Shown: positions 51,652-61,763, counted from the first letter of the stretch. The stretch: DNA of 64,000 nucleotides from Methylococcaceae bacterium (GCA_006844705.1 SPJS01000196.1:18534-82533), one strand, 5' to 3'. Made by a program: numbers and translations. Notes: generated by a model not told the origin, from the sequence alone.

Positions 51652-54600
51652 ATGCAAACATTTTATCCCGTATTTGAAAGTGGACAGGTACTTACCAACG
51701 CTCACCTGAATCAACTGTTTCAATATCTAAATGAGCAGCAATTGGCCAGTCGACGTAAGTTAATTGGTATTGGTGTGATGTGTGGCCTACAGGCGAATGT
51801 GCAAGAAAATCAGGTGCTCGTTTCCAAAGGCATTGCACTCAGTTCGGCAGGGCATTTAATGTGCCAGCCAAATGACAAGGTCTATACCCAATTTCGAGCA
51901 TATAAATTACCGGTTTCGCAAGCGGTGGAAGATGATAGCGATATCGATGCTATTACAGCAGAAAAATTACTTCCAATAGAGGACTTGCCGATGTGGGAGT
52001 TGCTGGGTTCTGCCGCTGAAGAAGATGAGGCTGATCCGCTCACGGAATTGACTGCCGCGTTTGTGCAAGACAAAGTCGTCATGCTATTGCTGGAGGCAAA
52101 ACAGGAATCATTAAAGAATTGTGATGCCAACAATTGTGCCGACAAGGGTGCTCGCATGCAATTCACGTTACGCACGCTGCTGATTAATGACGCCGATGCC
52201 GAGCGTTTATGGCAGTTTGAAACCAGTCAGCAAAAGGAATTGTTTCCTCGCGATTTAAATTGGCAAGGCCTGGAAAAGCTGTTACAGCCCGCTGTGATGG
52301 GCAAATTAATCTGTTCGGCAACAAAAGCAGAAAGCCTGGAAGAGATTTATGCAGAGGTAGATCAGCTGGTTAATAATGGTTGGTTGTCTCTGAAAAACCA
52401 GTTGCAGGGCAGTTTTGATGTCTATTCGTATCTATTGCGCGATTATTTTCCGCAAGAACAGTTTCCAACAGATCCCTGGGATGGCATAGAAACCAAGCTT
52501 GCGATGCCCCTGCAGTCTGTAGAAGATTTGATGGTGAATATTCATCACTATGACGTGTTAATCGACGCGATTTCTTCATATAACGAATTTCTGGATAAGG
52601 CCAGGGAATACGAGGCATTGTGTTGTCCCTATGAGATGCGCTTTCCCTATCATGTATTGCTTGGCAAAGCAGACCCCAAAGCACAAGCATCCCAGGCAAC
52701 TGATGGTTCTCCTTTAAGTTTCAATTTTGGTTTGGGGGCACAAGCAGGTTATCCGTATTTACGCCATTGTTTTTATCCCAACCCTCAGTTTAAAGCCGAG
52801 ACGCAGTGTGCCAGACAATTGGCGGATTTGTATTACCGCACCTGGCTTATTTTCAAACGTTATCATTTAGATGGCTTGTTAGCTAAAAATATTGAAATAT
52901 CGCCCAGCCAATTACAAGGTCCGTTGTCGCAGAAAGCGCTGCCTTATTATTTGGCTATTGGGCGTAATGATGATTTACACAGAAACTGGAATCCGGATAA
53001 AACCGTAAAGGGCGCATTAGGCAGGGTGTATGGTTATCATATTAATACCTCAAATCCGCACCCTTTGGCACAAATGCCTCAACGCGATGATTTTTATAGA
53101 ATCGAAGGTCTGATGGGCAAGCCCCTGGGGCAAACGATTGCCGAATTGCAATTACAGAAAAACCAGCTGGGACTCAGTTTTGCAATTGAGCCTGTGTTTC
53201 TGCCTTTAAAGCCCTTTGGAAATGAGTTTGACAAACAGTCGGTATTACAACTGTTGACGCGCAATCAAATCCTCATGCGTTTGTTTAAATGTAAAGTCGG
53301 CGATCTGGATATGATCTTTCTTATTCTTATCGCGGTATTGTTTCAACTTATTGTAGGCATAATCTATTTGTTAGCCAGATTGAAGTCGCCGGATACTGCA
53401 GGGGCAACTCCCGGGCGTACATTTTCCAGGCGTTTTGTCGCCGACACCCGGGCGATGAATGAAATGATGGTGGAGCTGGATATTGCGGCCTTTAATGAGC
53501 TTAGCCGTTTAACAGTAAGTGCTGACCGGTTTGGCCAGTCCAGCGAAGATACTACGTTCATCCGCAAGCAACTGAAACAAGGCAACCTGATTACGGATGA
53601 TGTATTAAAAATACTGGACGAAACTGACGACCCCAATGGAAAAATCGCCGAAATCTATGTGAAGACAAAAGCCGTTGACTCGGGCGATTTATTTGAAAAA
53701 GTGGTAACCGTCGTCGGCCGAGATGCTGACAAGGATGAAACCGAAGAAGTGTATCAATCTGCCCGGATGATGCAGGAAAGTGAAAAATTGATGGGGCAAC
53801 TGTCGGTCGACAGTGTTGTCCAGTTTGACTTCGATGCTTTTAATTCCAGTATGCATGAAATCAATGATGCACATGTCAAATTAATGCGGGTCAGCACAGA
53901 CAGACAGGGCACAGACCAGGCGGTAGTGAAAAATGTGAATGCGCAAATGGGAATGTTAGCGACATTGGGCGATAGTGCCGTGTTAGCTAATATTCAGCAG
54001 GAATTTGGACAACGCTTAAAAAATATTTTTGCTGAATTTTTGTTTGATGGGTTCGTGAACAAGCACCCGGATACTGAACACCTGTGTGGTGTTCCCAAAG
54101 GCGGCACGCTGATATTAGCATACACCCACAAGGCGCTTATGCAGAAATACGTACCACCAGGTACTCAAGCGGAAGCGGGGGCAGTCAATCTGGCCGCGGT
54201 GACGGGGAACGCTGACGTTTTGAGAGAGGCTGGCCATCGTGAAAGCATTTCCAACGCGGCATTTACTAACCGTGCGTCGTCATTAATGAGCAATTTGAAT
54301 CGTAGTGATACACGTAGAGAGACTGCATTTGCCACTACGATTGCTGCAGGGCGCAGCGATAGAAACACACTCAATGTACGCAATGTCAATGTTGAGGCAG
54401 CCTCTGTTTCCAGTGACAGAAATGTGTCGGATGACAGGCTGGCCTCTGCCATTGCTGAGCTGGGAGTGTCGGCAGCGGTGCAGCCGGAAGATCCGTTAAA
54501 CGACATGGTGGTTTTGATGGATTTTTGTATCCCGACGTTTTGTTGCGATAGCGACTGTGCTGATTTGGAGCTTGAGTTTAAGGCACCTCCCGTTGATTCC

Positions 54601-54918
54601 AGGCCAGTCACAATCAGTATCGAAGGACGTATTGTAGAACAAGTCACGGGTTCGAATTTTCTGAGCAATGAACGCTTGACGACAGGAATTCGCACGACGA
54701 CTAAAACGATTTCTCATGCCACCTTAACAGTTGAAGATAGAAACGGGAAGAATGTTGCTGTGACCATGGCGAGAGGGACATTTTTATTCAAAGTCAAAAC
54801 CGGAGAATATACCGTGATCGCTGCGGCTAAAGGCTATCAACTCCGTAAAGAAACGATGACATTTACCCAATCTCAGTCAGATGTGCTGATCAGCTTGCTC
54901 CCTGATCGAGATGGCTGA
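51652..54918 (+). CDS. Large eCIS-cluster protein with one internal membrane segment
   Basis: The 1088-residue protein begins MQTFYPVFESGQVLTNAHLNQLFQYLNEQQL, a start I associate with a large uncharacterised protein of some eCIS loci. One strongly hydrophobic helix occurs at about residues 555-577 (MIFLILIAVLFQLIVGIIYLL), followed by a helical region (580-810) and a C-terminal domain resembling a carboxypeptidase-regulatory/PEGA fold (GTFLFKVKTGEYTVIAAAKGYQLRKE). No signal peptide. It occupies the slot where PVC/Afp carry the tail fibre gene. It could be a baseplate extension or a membrane anchor; this is inference. Confidence 0.65.
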   Translation: MQTFYPVFESGQVLTNAHLNQLFQYLNEQQLASRRKLIGIGVMCGLQANVQENQVLVSKGIALSSAGHLMCQPNDKVYTQFRAYKLPVSQAVEDDSDIDAITAEKLLPIEDLPMWELLGSAAEEDEADPLTELTAAFVQDKVVMLLLEAKQESLKNCDANNCADKGARMQFTLRTLLINDADAERLWQFETSQQKELFPRDLNWQGLEKLLQPAVMGKLICSATKAESLEEIYAEVDQLVNNGWLSLKNQLQGSFDVYSYLLRDYFPQEQFPTDPWDGIETKLAMPLQSVEDLMVNIHHYDVLIDAISSYNEFLDKAREYEALCCPYEMRFPYHVLLGKADPKAQASQATDGSPLSFNFGLGAQAGYPYLRHCFYPNPQFKAETQCARQLADLYYRTWLIFKRYHLDGLLAKNIEISPSQLQGPLSQKALPYYLAIGRNDDLHRNWNPDKTVKGALGRVYGYHINTSNPHPLAQMPQRDDFYRIEGLMGKPLGQTIAELQLQKNQLGLSFAIEPVFLPLKPFGNEFDKQSVLQLLTRNQILMRLFKCKVGDLDMIFLILIAVLFQLIVGIIYLLARLKSPDTAGATPGRTFSRRFVADTRAMNEMMVELDIAAFNELSRLTVSADRFGQSSEDTTFIRKQLKQGNLITDDVLKILDETDDPNGKIAEIYVKTKAVDSGDLFEKVVTVVGRDADKDETEEVYQSARMMQESEKLMGQLSVDSVVQFDFDAFNSSMHEINDAHVKLMRVSTDRQGTDQAVVKNVNAQMGMLATLGDSAVLANIQQEFGQRLKNIFAEFLFDGFVNKHPDTEHLCGVPKGGTLILAYTHKALMQKYVPPGTQAEAGAVNLAAVTGNADVLREAGHRESISNAAFTNRASSLMSNLNRSDTRRETAFATTIAAGRSDRNTLNVRNVNVEAASVSSDRNVSDDRLASAIAELGVSAAVQPEDPLNDMVVLMDFCIPTFCCDSDCADLELEFKAPPVDSRPVTISIEGRIVEQVTGSNFLSNERLTTGIRTTTKTISHATLTVEDRNGKNVAVTMARGTFLFKVKTGEYTVIAAAKGYQLRKETMTFTQSQSDVLISLLPDRDG

Positions 54919-56249
54919 TGATGCATCATGTCCGCCGGGCAAATTTTCGGGTTAAAACGCAACAAAATGGGCTGGCACCGGATGACCGTCAACGCTGGCA
55001 ATCCTGGTTTGAGTCGTCTTTTAGCCAAGTGCTTGAAACGGTGCTGGAAGAATGGAGATTAGAGCAAGCGAGTGATGCGGATACCCAGACCATAGACATC
55101 CAGCACTTACATATTGATTTAGGAACGCTACAGCTGAATACTCCGCTGGATCAACTGTATGCCTCTCTCCGTCGACAGCTGTTTGCACAACTGAATGATT
55201 CACAACCACGTTTTATTAGCGCGGACACATCGGTATTTGAAACATATACGCACTTTCTTGAACATGGAATCTGGAAGCCGGGTACCGACACGACCCAATG
55301 GCAGAGTATAGAAACGTGGTTTTTAGAGCACCCTGAATCCTTCCAAAAAATTTACCGTTTACTACAAAATACGCACATCAAAAAATCTCTGTGGCCACGC
55401 TTTTTTCTTCAGCATTCTGCCGAATTTATCGAGCGATTTGTAAATGATAGCCTCAGTCGTGAGATGGTAACAACACTGGAAAAGCATGAGTTTATTCAAT
55501 CGTTAGCCTATCGAGCCAAGGCATTGTTATGGTGTTATGCCGCAAAAGACGGGGAGAGTCATTACAAAAAGCTGGACCTCTGGTTGCAAATGAACGTCGC
55601 CAAAATAGCGTCGCAATGGTCACAAATACCAGAATATCTGCAAGTACATCATGTACAGGAGTGGCTTGCCGAGGCATCTGAAACAATAAAAAATGTAGCG
55701 GTAGATAATGACCAGACGCCTGCGAGTGAGGCAACCCCCAGCGCTGATAGCAAGCTTGTTGAGCATGCGGGTATCGTATTGTTACACCCCTTTTTAGATG
55801 CGTTCTTTAACAAATTCGGTTGGCTTGATGAGCAGGGCGAGATTAAGCAGGATCAGCAAAGTCTGGCGTTATTCGCATTGTTATACATGGCGACCGGGCG
55901 GGCGTCGGCGGTAGAGCCAGACTTATTATTATTTAAAGTTTTACTGGGGATGCCAATCGATTACCCGGTGGCAAACGAAATTCAATTGAGTCAGGATGTT
56001 AAACAAGAATGTGAGGTGTTATTGCAAGCGCTTATCAAGCATTGGAGTGCGCTAAAAAATACGTCTATTGACGGTTTAAGACAAGGGTTTATACAGAGGG
56101 CGGGCAGTTTGTATGTCGATGCGGATGGAAACCGGTTACATATTGAGAAAAAATCGATGGACATTTTGTTGGATCGACTTCCATGGTCCATCAATTTTTT
56201 AGCTTTCCGCTGGATGAAAAAGCCTTTGTTTGTCGATTGGGCGGGGTGA
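54918..56249 (+). CDS. eCIS tape-measure protein (Afp14/Pvc14-like)
   Basis: The 443-residue protein has the N-terminal pattern of CIS tape-measure proteins: HHVRRANFRVKTQQNGLAP, then FSQVLETVLEEW and QHLHIDLGTLQLNTPLDQLYASLRRQL, with a conserved HAGIVLLHPFLDAFFNKFGWLDE segment near residue 290. It is largely helical. Tape measures set tube length, and 443 residues is short for the family, suggesting short particles if length scales with the protein. It overlaps the preceding stop by one base and the next gene by one base. Confidence 0.8.
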   Translation: MMHHVRRANFRVKTQQNGLAPDDRQRWQSWFESSFSQVLETVLEEWRLEQASDADTQTIDIQHLHIDLGTLQLNTPLDQLYASLRRQLFAQLNDSQPRFISADTSVFETYTHFLEHGIWKPGTDTTQWQSIETWFLEHPESFQKIYRLLQNTHIKKSLWPRFFLQHSAEFIERFVNDSLSREMVTTLEKHEFIQSLAYRAKALLWCYAAKDGESHYKKLDLWLQMNVAKIASQWSQIPEYLQVHHVQEWLAEASETIKNVAVDNDQTPASEATPSADSKLVEHAGIVLLHPFLDAFFNKFGWLDEQGEIKQDQQSLALFALLYMATGRASAVEPDLLLFKVLLGMPIDYPVANEIQLSQDVKQECEVLLQALIKHWSALKNTSIDGLRQGFIQRAGSLYVDADGNRLHIEKKSMDILLDRLPWSINFLAFRWMKKPLFVDWAG

Positions 56250-59200
56250 TGAGTAATAAAACGCTGGCATGGGCAAAAAAATCTAAATCGACGACCTCCT
56301 CGTCATCCACGCCTTTGCCGATTCATTCACTTTCTTTGAGTGCTAAGGCTGCTTTAAATGTTCAAGCGGCATTAAAAGTGGGACGAGCCAACGATGCGTG
56401 TGAAAAGCAAGCCGATGCTGTTGCGGATAAGGTAGTGGCAGGGCAAACGGCTGTTCTGTCCGCAGAAGAAGTTAACACGCCACAGTTGAATCCTGTGCCT
56501 CAAAAACAGGAAGGAATACAAAGAAAAGGCGAAATGGAGGAAGAAGACCTGCAGGCAAAGGGCGAAGAAGAGGAAGAAGAACTGCAGGCAAAAGGCGAAA
56601 TGGAGGAAGAAGAACTGCAGGCAAAGGACGAAGAGGAGGAAGAAGAGCTGCAGGCGAAGGTCGAAGAGGAGGAGGAAGATCTGCAGGCGAAGGGCAAAGA
56701 AGAGGAAGAAGAGCTGCAGGCGAAGGTCGAAGAGGAGGAGGAAGATCTGCAGGCAAAGGTCGAAGAAGAGGAAGAGGACCTGCAGGCAAAGGGCGAAGAA
56801 GAGGAAGAAGACCTGTGGGCAAAGGGCGAAGAAGAGGAAGAAGAATTACAGGCGAAAGGCAAACAAGAAAAGAAAGAAGAAACTGTGCAACGCCAGCCTG
56901 GCCGTTCGAAAATTAAAACAGCTTCTCACGAAAGCTTAATGGCCAATGCCAAAAACAGACCAGGGTTTCCATTGCCGCAAAATGTCAAAGATAAAATGGA
57001 ACGTGCGTTCGGGCAAGATTTTAGTGGAGTGCGCATACATCACGATCAGGCGGCAGTGGTCTTGAATCAAAAGCTGGGGGCCAGGGCATTAACCAGTGGC
57101 AACGACATCTACTTTAATCAACATGAATTCGCACCTGAGAGCCGTGAGGGAACCCATCTGCTCGCGCATGAATTGACGCATACTATTCAGCAGCAAGGCG
57201 TAAGGCGTTCCATCCAGCGTCAGGAAGATGAAAATGCAGATTATTTGATTCGCCCCGAACTGCTCGACGCATTAAAAATGGCGCGTGGACAAATAGGCCA
57301 GGTGAATGCCAAGCAAACCAATGAGAACGGTAATCGTATCGGTTGGGAACAGCTTGCTGAATTCTTTAATGTGGCTTTCGGTGGACAGCATCCATTAAGT
57401 CCGGATGTGATTAAAAAACGGGTCATGATTCCCGATGGCAAGGGTGGCTCTAAAGATGCCTTACCCAGCTGGTGTGGCATATTTGTCTGGTGGTCACTTA
57501 AGTCAGCAGGCATCCCAATACCCGACTGGACGCTGGGCCAATCGGTCATGAATCATCTGGTCGCTCGAAAACCCGGAGAATTGCCGAAGAAAGGGGACAT
57601 TGCTTACCGTCATAAGAACCAACATTTTGCCATTGTCTCCGGGGTTGTGGTCGAAAATGGTAAAGCCCAAATTGCGACAATTAATGGCAATACTGCGGGT
57701 GCTGATAATCTGGGAGGACAAATACAGGAGCAATGGCATTCACCCAGTCAATGGGCGGGGTTCTTCGACACAGTTGCCAAGCTCAATCTGCCGGATGTAC
57801 CACTCGTAAGCACAGGTGCAGGGCCTGATCTTGATGTTGAAGAGCCGACAAGCGATAGCCCACCGTCGTCGGAAACCCGTCAAGCGTCTGAAGTTGAAAG
57901 CCCTGTTGATACTTCAGCGGAGAGTGCCGAGTCGGATTCAGAGACTGCTTCTGAGGCCGCCGCTGCCACCGATGCAACGCGCATAAGTGCGGCACAGGAA
58001 GCCGTCGAATTAGAATTGCCCGATATTCCTCCCGCACAGGAACTGGAACCGGTTGCAAACATTGAATCGTTGCAATTTTCAGGCACGTCAGAGGATGCGA
58101 TTCAAACGACGGCAGCAGCTAAACCATCGCAATTAGCGATGAGCGGGCATCAATTGGGCGGAGCCGTTGAAGGGAAGTTGTCGAGCGAGCAACTAGCGGA
58201 AGTTGAAAATGCACCTGATCTGACTGTTAACTTAGCCGGTAATGTGCAGGAAGGCTTTGTGACTCCGGATGCCTTGGGGCCTGGAAATCCGGACATGCAA
58301 TCTGCCGGCGAGCTTGCAAAACCGGACGGGTTGACTGTCGATCCTCATAAAAATCACGGTGATGCACCTTCCAACAAGACCCAGCAAAAAGAACTGGATC
58401 GGCAAAGCCAGTCCGGTGGCTTTCTGGACTGGTTGAAAGCCAACATCAGCCGCTTCATGAGTACGATCAGGACGTCCGACCCGAATCTAAATACCAGTGC
58501 CGGCCCCAAACAAAAAGTGAAACTGGAAGGCGCGTCAGATCCGGGGCGGATGACGGAACAACGGCAAGAGGCGGGAGATAAAATGCGTGCGCAACGCGAT
58601 GAAGTGACCGCCAAAATGCAGAGCCATCCTGGTCAGGGCAATATAAAAGCAAAAGCTGTACAGGAAAGCAAACCAGTGACTCTAAAACCGGTTGAGTCAG
58701 AACCGGTGACCACTGAAACAAGTGACGATGCCACAGATTATGCCGAAGCCGAATTGCCCCAGGATATTCGTGACAAGGCGGATGAAAAGCTCGCAAAAAA
58801 CATGCAAAAAAATCTCGATAAAGCCGGCGCCGATGCCAAAGGCGCCGCGGCGACGCGGGATACAGACAAGAAAAATGCGCAAGAGGATGCGGAGAGTAAA
58901 ACCGATGAATTAAACAGGCAGGCAGACGAAGACCAGAAAAAAATTGTTATCGATAACCGTAAAAGTGTTGGAGAGCAACAGAGTCTCGGCATAAAGCAGG
59001 CTTATGGCAAGGTGACAGAGTTTGAAACGGATGCCGGTAAACAACAAAAGACACAAAAGAAAGCCATAGACGATAAAGTCAAAACCTCTGAAGAAAAAGC
59101 CGATGCTGAGTTAACTAAAGGCGAAAAGGACGCTGAAGCAAAGAAAAAGCAAGGTGAAAAAGAAGCTAAAGAGGAAAAAGAAAAACTGGAAAAAGAACAA

Positions 59201-61756
59201 AAAAAACAAAGCTGGTGGGAGCGTGCAAAAAATGCCATAAAAAAAGCAGTTAAGGCGATTACAGAAGCCATTGATAAAGTGTTTAATGCGATAAGGGCAG
59301 CGGTAAAAGACATTATCGACAAGGCCAAGCAACTCGCCATTGATGCCATCAATACCGCCAGGAACGTCGTGGTGGATAAGCTCAATCAATTCCGAGACTG
59401 GGCAAAAGATAAAGTTAATAAATATCTTGGCGAACATTTCCCCGGCGTTGCCGCCGCTATTAATGGCGCTATTGATGGCGTTGTCGATGTGGCCGTGGCT
59501 GGGGTGAATATGGTTGCAGATGGTGCAATAGCGGCTGTTGAAGCGGTCGCTGATGCGCTGGCAGCCGCTCTGGACAAAATTTTGTCTGTGTTTCAGGCCG
59601 TTATCAAGGCTGCGGTACAAATTATCGGTGCCATCATCACCGGGGATTTTGTAGAAGCCCTAAAAATCGCGATCAGGACTGGCTGTGAGATTGCAGGTGT
59701 TGATTCCAAACCCGTTTTCGATTTTTTTGACCGTGCCGGGAAGCAACTGGTTTCTATCCTGAAAAATCCCGGTAAATTCTTTAACAACCTGGTCACTGCG
59801 GTCGGCATGGGGGTGCGAGGCTTTGTTAAAAATATAAAACAGCACCTTATCAAGGGCTTGATCGGCTGGCTGACCGGCACCTTATCCGAAGCGAATATCA
59901 CCTTGCCTGAGACCTTTGATGTTAAAGGCATCTTCTCGCTGGTCATGCAGATACTTGGGTTGACCTATGCAAATATTAAAGCCCGTGTGATCAAACGCTA
60001 CCCGCCCGCAGAAAAAGTCATTAATGCGGTTGAAAAAGGGGTTGAAATCATACATTTGCTCATCACCAAGGGGCCAATAGCGCTGTGGGAAATCGTCAAA
60101 GAAAAAATGGCCAACCTGAAACAAATGGTCATGGGAGCCATACGTAGTTATGTGATTAGCACGGTGATCAAAGAAGCGGTCACCTGGTTATTGGGGTTGT
60201 TAAATCCTGCTGGTGCACTGGTCAAAATAATTAAATTACTGTTTGATCTGGTGATGTTCCTGGTTCAACGCTTCCAGCAAATCAAGGATTTTGTATTGTC
60301 TGTGTATGAGGGGATTACCTCTATTGCAAGCGGGGTGTTGGGTAAAGCGGCAGCCGCAGTTGAAAACGCGATGGCCAAGAGCTTGCCGGTAGTGATTGGT
60401 TTGCTCGCCTCCCTGGCAGGCCTGGGGGGAATAGGCAAGACGGTTCAAGGCATCATAAAAAAAGTGACCACCCCCATTAACAAGGTGATAGATAAAGTCA
60501 TCGATAAAGTCATTGGGTTTGCTAAAAAATTGCTGAAGAAAGGTAAGCAGGCCGCTAAAAAAATCAAAGACAAGCTGGTGCAGTGGTGGAAGGTATCGCG
60601 TAAATTTAAAGCCGATAATGGGGAGAGTCATACCCTGTTCTTAAAGGGTAAAGGTACTTCGGCCAAATTAACGATGCGCAGTGCCGAGACGCCATATCAA
60701 CAATTTCTCAATGGTATCAAGGAATCAAACTTAAATGATACGCAAAAAACATCGCTTAAAAATGCACAAAAGAAATGGGAAGAAATAGAAACGCTTAAAA
60801 AGAAGAAAATTGAAGGAAACAACGACGCAGAAAAGAAAAAGAATGCCAATAAGAAAAAAGCCGATCTGGAAAAACTGTTGGCTCAGTTGGGCACATTGAG
60901 CGCGCCGTTATTTGATAGTGATGATTTAGAACCATTTGATCTGGGCAAAATTCTTAATGGTACAGACAGTGCCGGATTTGGTGTGTCAATGAATGCCAAA
61001 ATGCTGGCCAAAAAACAACCTGGCTGGGCCGTTGGGTCAAGCCCTACTCAAGCGGCTCATAATGTGTATGATGTGTTAAATTGGCGTAGACAATCCGGGG
61101 GTGCCAGTTTTTATATCCGTGGACACTTGCTAAACGATAATCTTGGAGGGCCCGGTAAGTGGAATAATATGGTACCGCTTTCCAGAGAAGGTAACCATCA
61201 ACACGAAGCGCAAGCCGAAAGTGTGGTTAAAAACTGGTTTAACGCAGGTGCCGTACAGCGCTATAGCGTTAAACCCACTTATGGCGCTCATGGAGATCCG
61301 AATGCTGTTAAAGATGCCCTGAAAGCTAAGTTCCCCACTCAGGCAGATACGTTCAACAAAATTCTGGATGCCGAAAAATTTGTTCCTAGCGCAATAGATA
61401 TCAAAGCTGCGACCTTGAAGAAAAAAGGGGAACATTATGTTGATGACAAGACACAGACCTGGAATATCAATAACACTATCGACAGGAATGCCAACAATTA
61501 TTTCTTATCAGATTCTCCGAAAATAGAGACCGTAAATCTCTATGAGATGAGTGATTCGAGTGGCTTAACCAAGCTGGGGGATAATGTTATTTCCGCTCAT
61601 GCTCAAGCTATTTTCAATGCGTGTCAGGCGCGTAAAGCAAAACAGGATTCAACCTGGTTTCCCAGTTATCTTGAACTGGGAAACGCAGTATCCGCCAGTC
61701 AAGCGCAATCAATCGCCGATGCTCTGCAAAACAATAAATACATTAAGCTGAGGTAG
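56249..61756 (+). CDS. Giant DUF4157 (eCIS core) protein, candidate cargo with nuclease-like C-terminus
   Basis: From ATG 56249 (TGATG overlap with the tape-measure stop) the product has 1835 residues. In order: a DUF4157-style leader (CEKQADAVADKVV, about residue 55); ten 11-residue acidic repeats (about residues 100-209); DUF4157 with LLAHELTHTIQQQ (about 305); a CHAP/NlpC-like region with SWCGIFVWWSLKSAG (Cys about 408) and KNQHFAIVSGVV (His about 458); a Ser/Glu/Ala linker; a Lys/Glu-rich coiled coil (about 830-990); amphipathic helices with hydrophobic stretches (about 990-1460); and a C-terminal region with RGHLLNDNLGGPG and NNMVPLSREGNHQHE (about 1623-1660), like a His-Me finger nuclease. 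DUF4157 marks eCIS-loaded effectors. Activities are inferred. Confidence 0.8.
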   Translation: MSNKTLAWAKKSKSTTSSSSTPLPIHSLSLSAKAALNVQAALKVGRANDACEKQADAVADKVVAGQTAVLSAEEVNTPQLNPVPQKQEGIQRKGEMEEEDLQAKGEEEEEELQAKGEMEEEELQAKDEEEEEELQAKVEEEEEDLQAKGKEEEEELQAKVEEEEEDLQAKVEEEEEDLQAKGEEEEEDLWAKGEEEEEELQAKGKQEKKEETVQRQPGRSKIKTASHESLMANAKNRPGFPLPQNVKDKMERAFGQDFSGVRIHHDQAAVVLNQKLGARALTSGNDIYFNQHEFAPESREGTHLLAHELTHTIQQQGVRRSIQRQEDENADYLIRPELLDALKMARGQIGQVNAKQTNENGNRIGWEQLAEFFNVAFGGQHPLSPDVIKKRVMIPDGKGGSKDALPSWCGIFVWWSLKSAGIPIPDWTLGQSVMNHLVARKPGELPKKGDIAYRHKNQHFAIVSGVVVENGKAQIATINGNTAGADNLGGQIQEQWHSPSQWAGFFDTVAKLNLPDVPLVSTGAGPDLDVEEPTSDSPPSSETRQASEVESPVDTSAESAESDSETASEAAAATDATRISAAQEAVELELPDIPPAQELEPVANIESLQFSGTSEDAIQTTAAAKPSQLAMSGHQLGGAVEGKLSSEQLAEVENAPDLTVNLAGNVQEGFVTPDALGPGNPDMQSAGELAKPDGLTVDPHKNHGDAPSNKTQQKELDRQSQSGGFLDWLKANISRFMSTIRTSDPNLNTSAGPKQKVKLEGASDPGRMTEQRQEAGDKMRAQRDEVTAKMQSHPGQGNIKAKAVQESKPVTLKPVESEPVTTETSDDATDYAEAELPQDIRDKADEKLAKNMQKNLDKAGADAKGAAATRDTDKKNAQEDAESKTDELNRQADEDQKKIVIDNRKSVGEQQSLGIKQAYGKVTEFETDAGKQQKTQKKAIDDKVKTSEEKADAELTKGEKDAEAKKKQGEKEAKEEKEKLEKEQKKQSWWERAKNAIKKAVKAITEAIDKVFNAIRAAVKDIIDKAKQLAIDAINTARNVVVDKLNQFRDWAKDKVNKYLGEHFPGVAAAINGAIDGVVDVAVAGVNMVADGAIAAVEAVADALAAALDKILSVFQAVIKAAVQIIGAIITGDFVEALKIAIRTGCEIAGVDSKPVFDFFDRAGKQLVSILKNPGKFFNNLVTAVGMGVRGFVKNIKQHLIKGLIGWLTGTLSEANITLPETFDVKGIFSLVMQILGLTYANIKARVIKRYPPAEKVINAVEKGVEIIHLLITKGPIALWEIVKEKMANLKQMVMGAIRSYVISTVIKEAVTWLLGLLNPAGALVKIIKLLFDLVMFLVQRFQQIKDFVLSVYEGITSIASGVLGKAAAAVENAMAKSLPVVIGLLASLAGLGGIGKTVQGIIKKVTTPINKVIDKVIDKVIGFAKKLLKKGKQAAKKIKDKLVQWWKVSRKFKADNGESHTLFLKGKGTSAKLTMRSAETPYQQFLNGIKESNLNDTQKTSLKNAQKKWEEIETLKKKKIEGNNDAEKKKNANKKKADLEKLLAQLGTLSAPLFDSDDLEPFDLGKILNGTDSAGFGVSMNAKMLAKKQPGWAVGSSPTQAAHNVYDVLNWRRQSGGASFYIRGHLLNDNLGGPGKWNNMVPLSREGNHQHEAQAESVVKNWFNAGAVQRYSVKPTYGAHGDPNAVKDALKAKFPTQADTFNKILDAEKFVPSAIDIKAATLKKKGEHYVDDKTQTWNINNTIDRNANNYFLSDSPKIETVNLYEMSDSSGLTKLGDNVISAHAQAIFNACQARKAKQDSTWFPSYLELGNAVSASQAQSIADALQNNKYIKLR
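56546..56875 (+). repeat. 33-bp tandem repeats encoding [ED]LQAK-acidic units
   Basis: Ten in-frame copies of a 33-base unit encode [DE]-L-Q-A-K-x-E-E-E-E-E variants (one copy has W for Q in LWAK, one the basic variant KGKQEKK). Adjacent copies differ by a few bases, mostly in GAA/GAG and the residue after K (G, V or D). The unit repeats without spacers and stays in frame, so it is a protein repeat. It lies between the leader and the DUF4157 domain of the 1835-residue protein. Confidence 0.9.
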
Positions 61757-61763
61757 TAAACCG

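Noticed and set aside
56472..56862. Two long minus-strand frames rich in serine or in leucine/proline opposite the acidic repeats
   Set aside because: They are mirror readings of GAA/GAG-rich repeats on the plus strand and have no independent support.
56546..56875. 33-bp periodicity considered as a CRISPR array
   Set aside because: Units follow each other without spacers, keep an open reading frame and code for a regular peptide; no cas genes are near.
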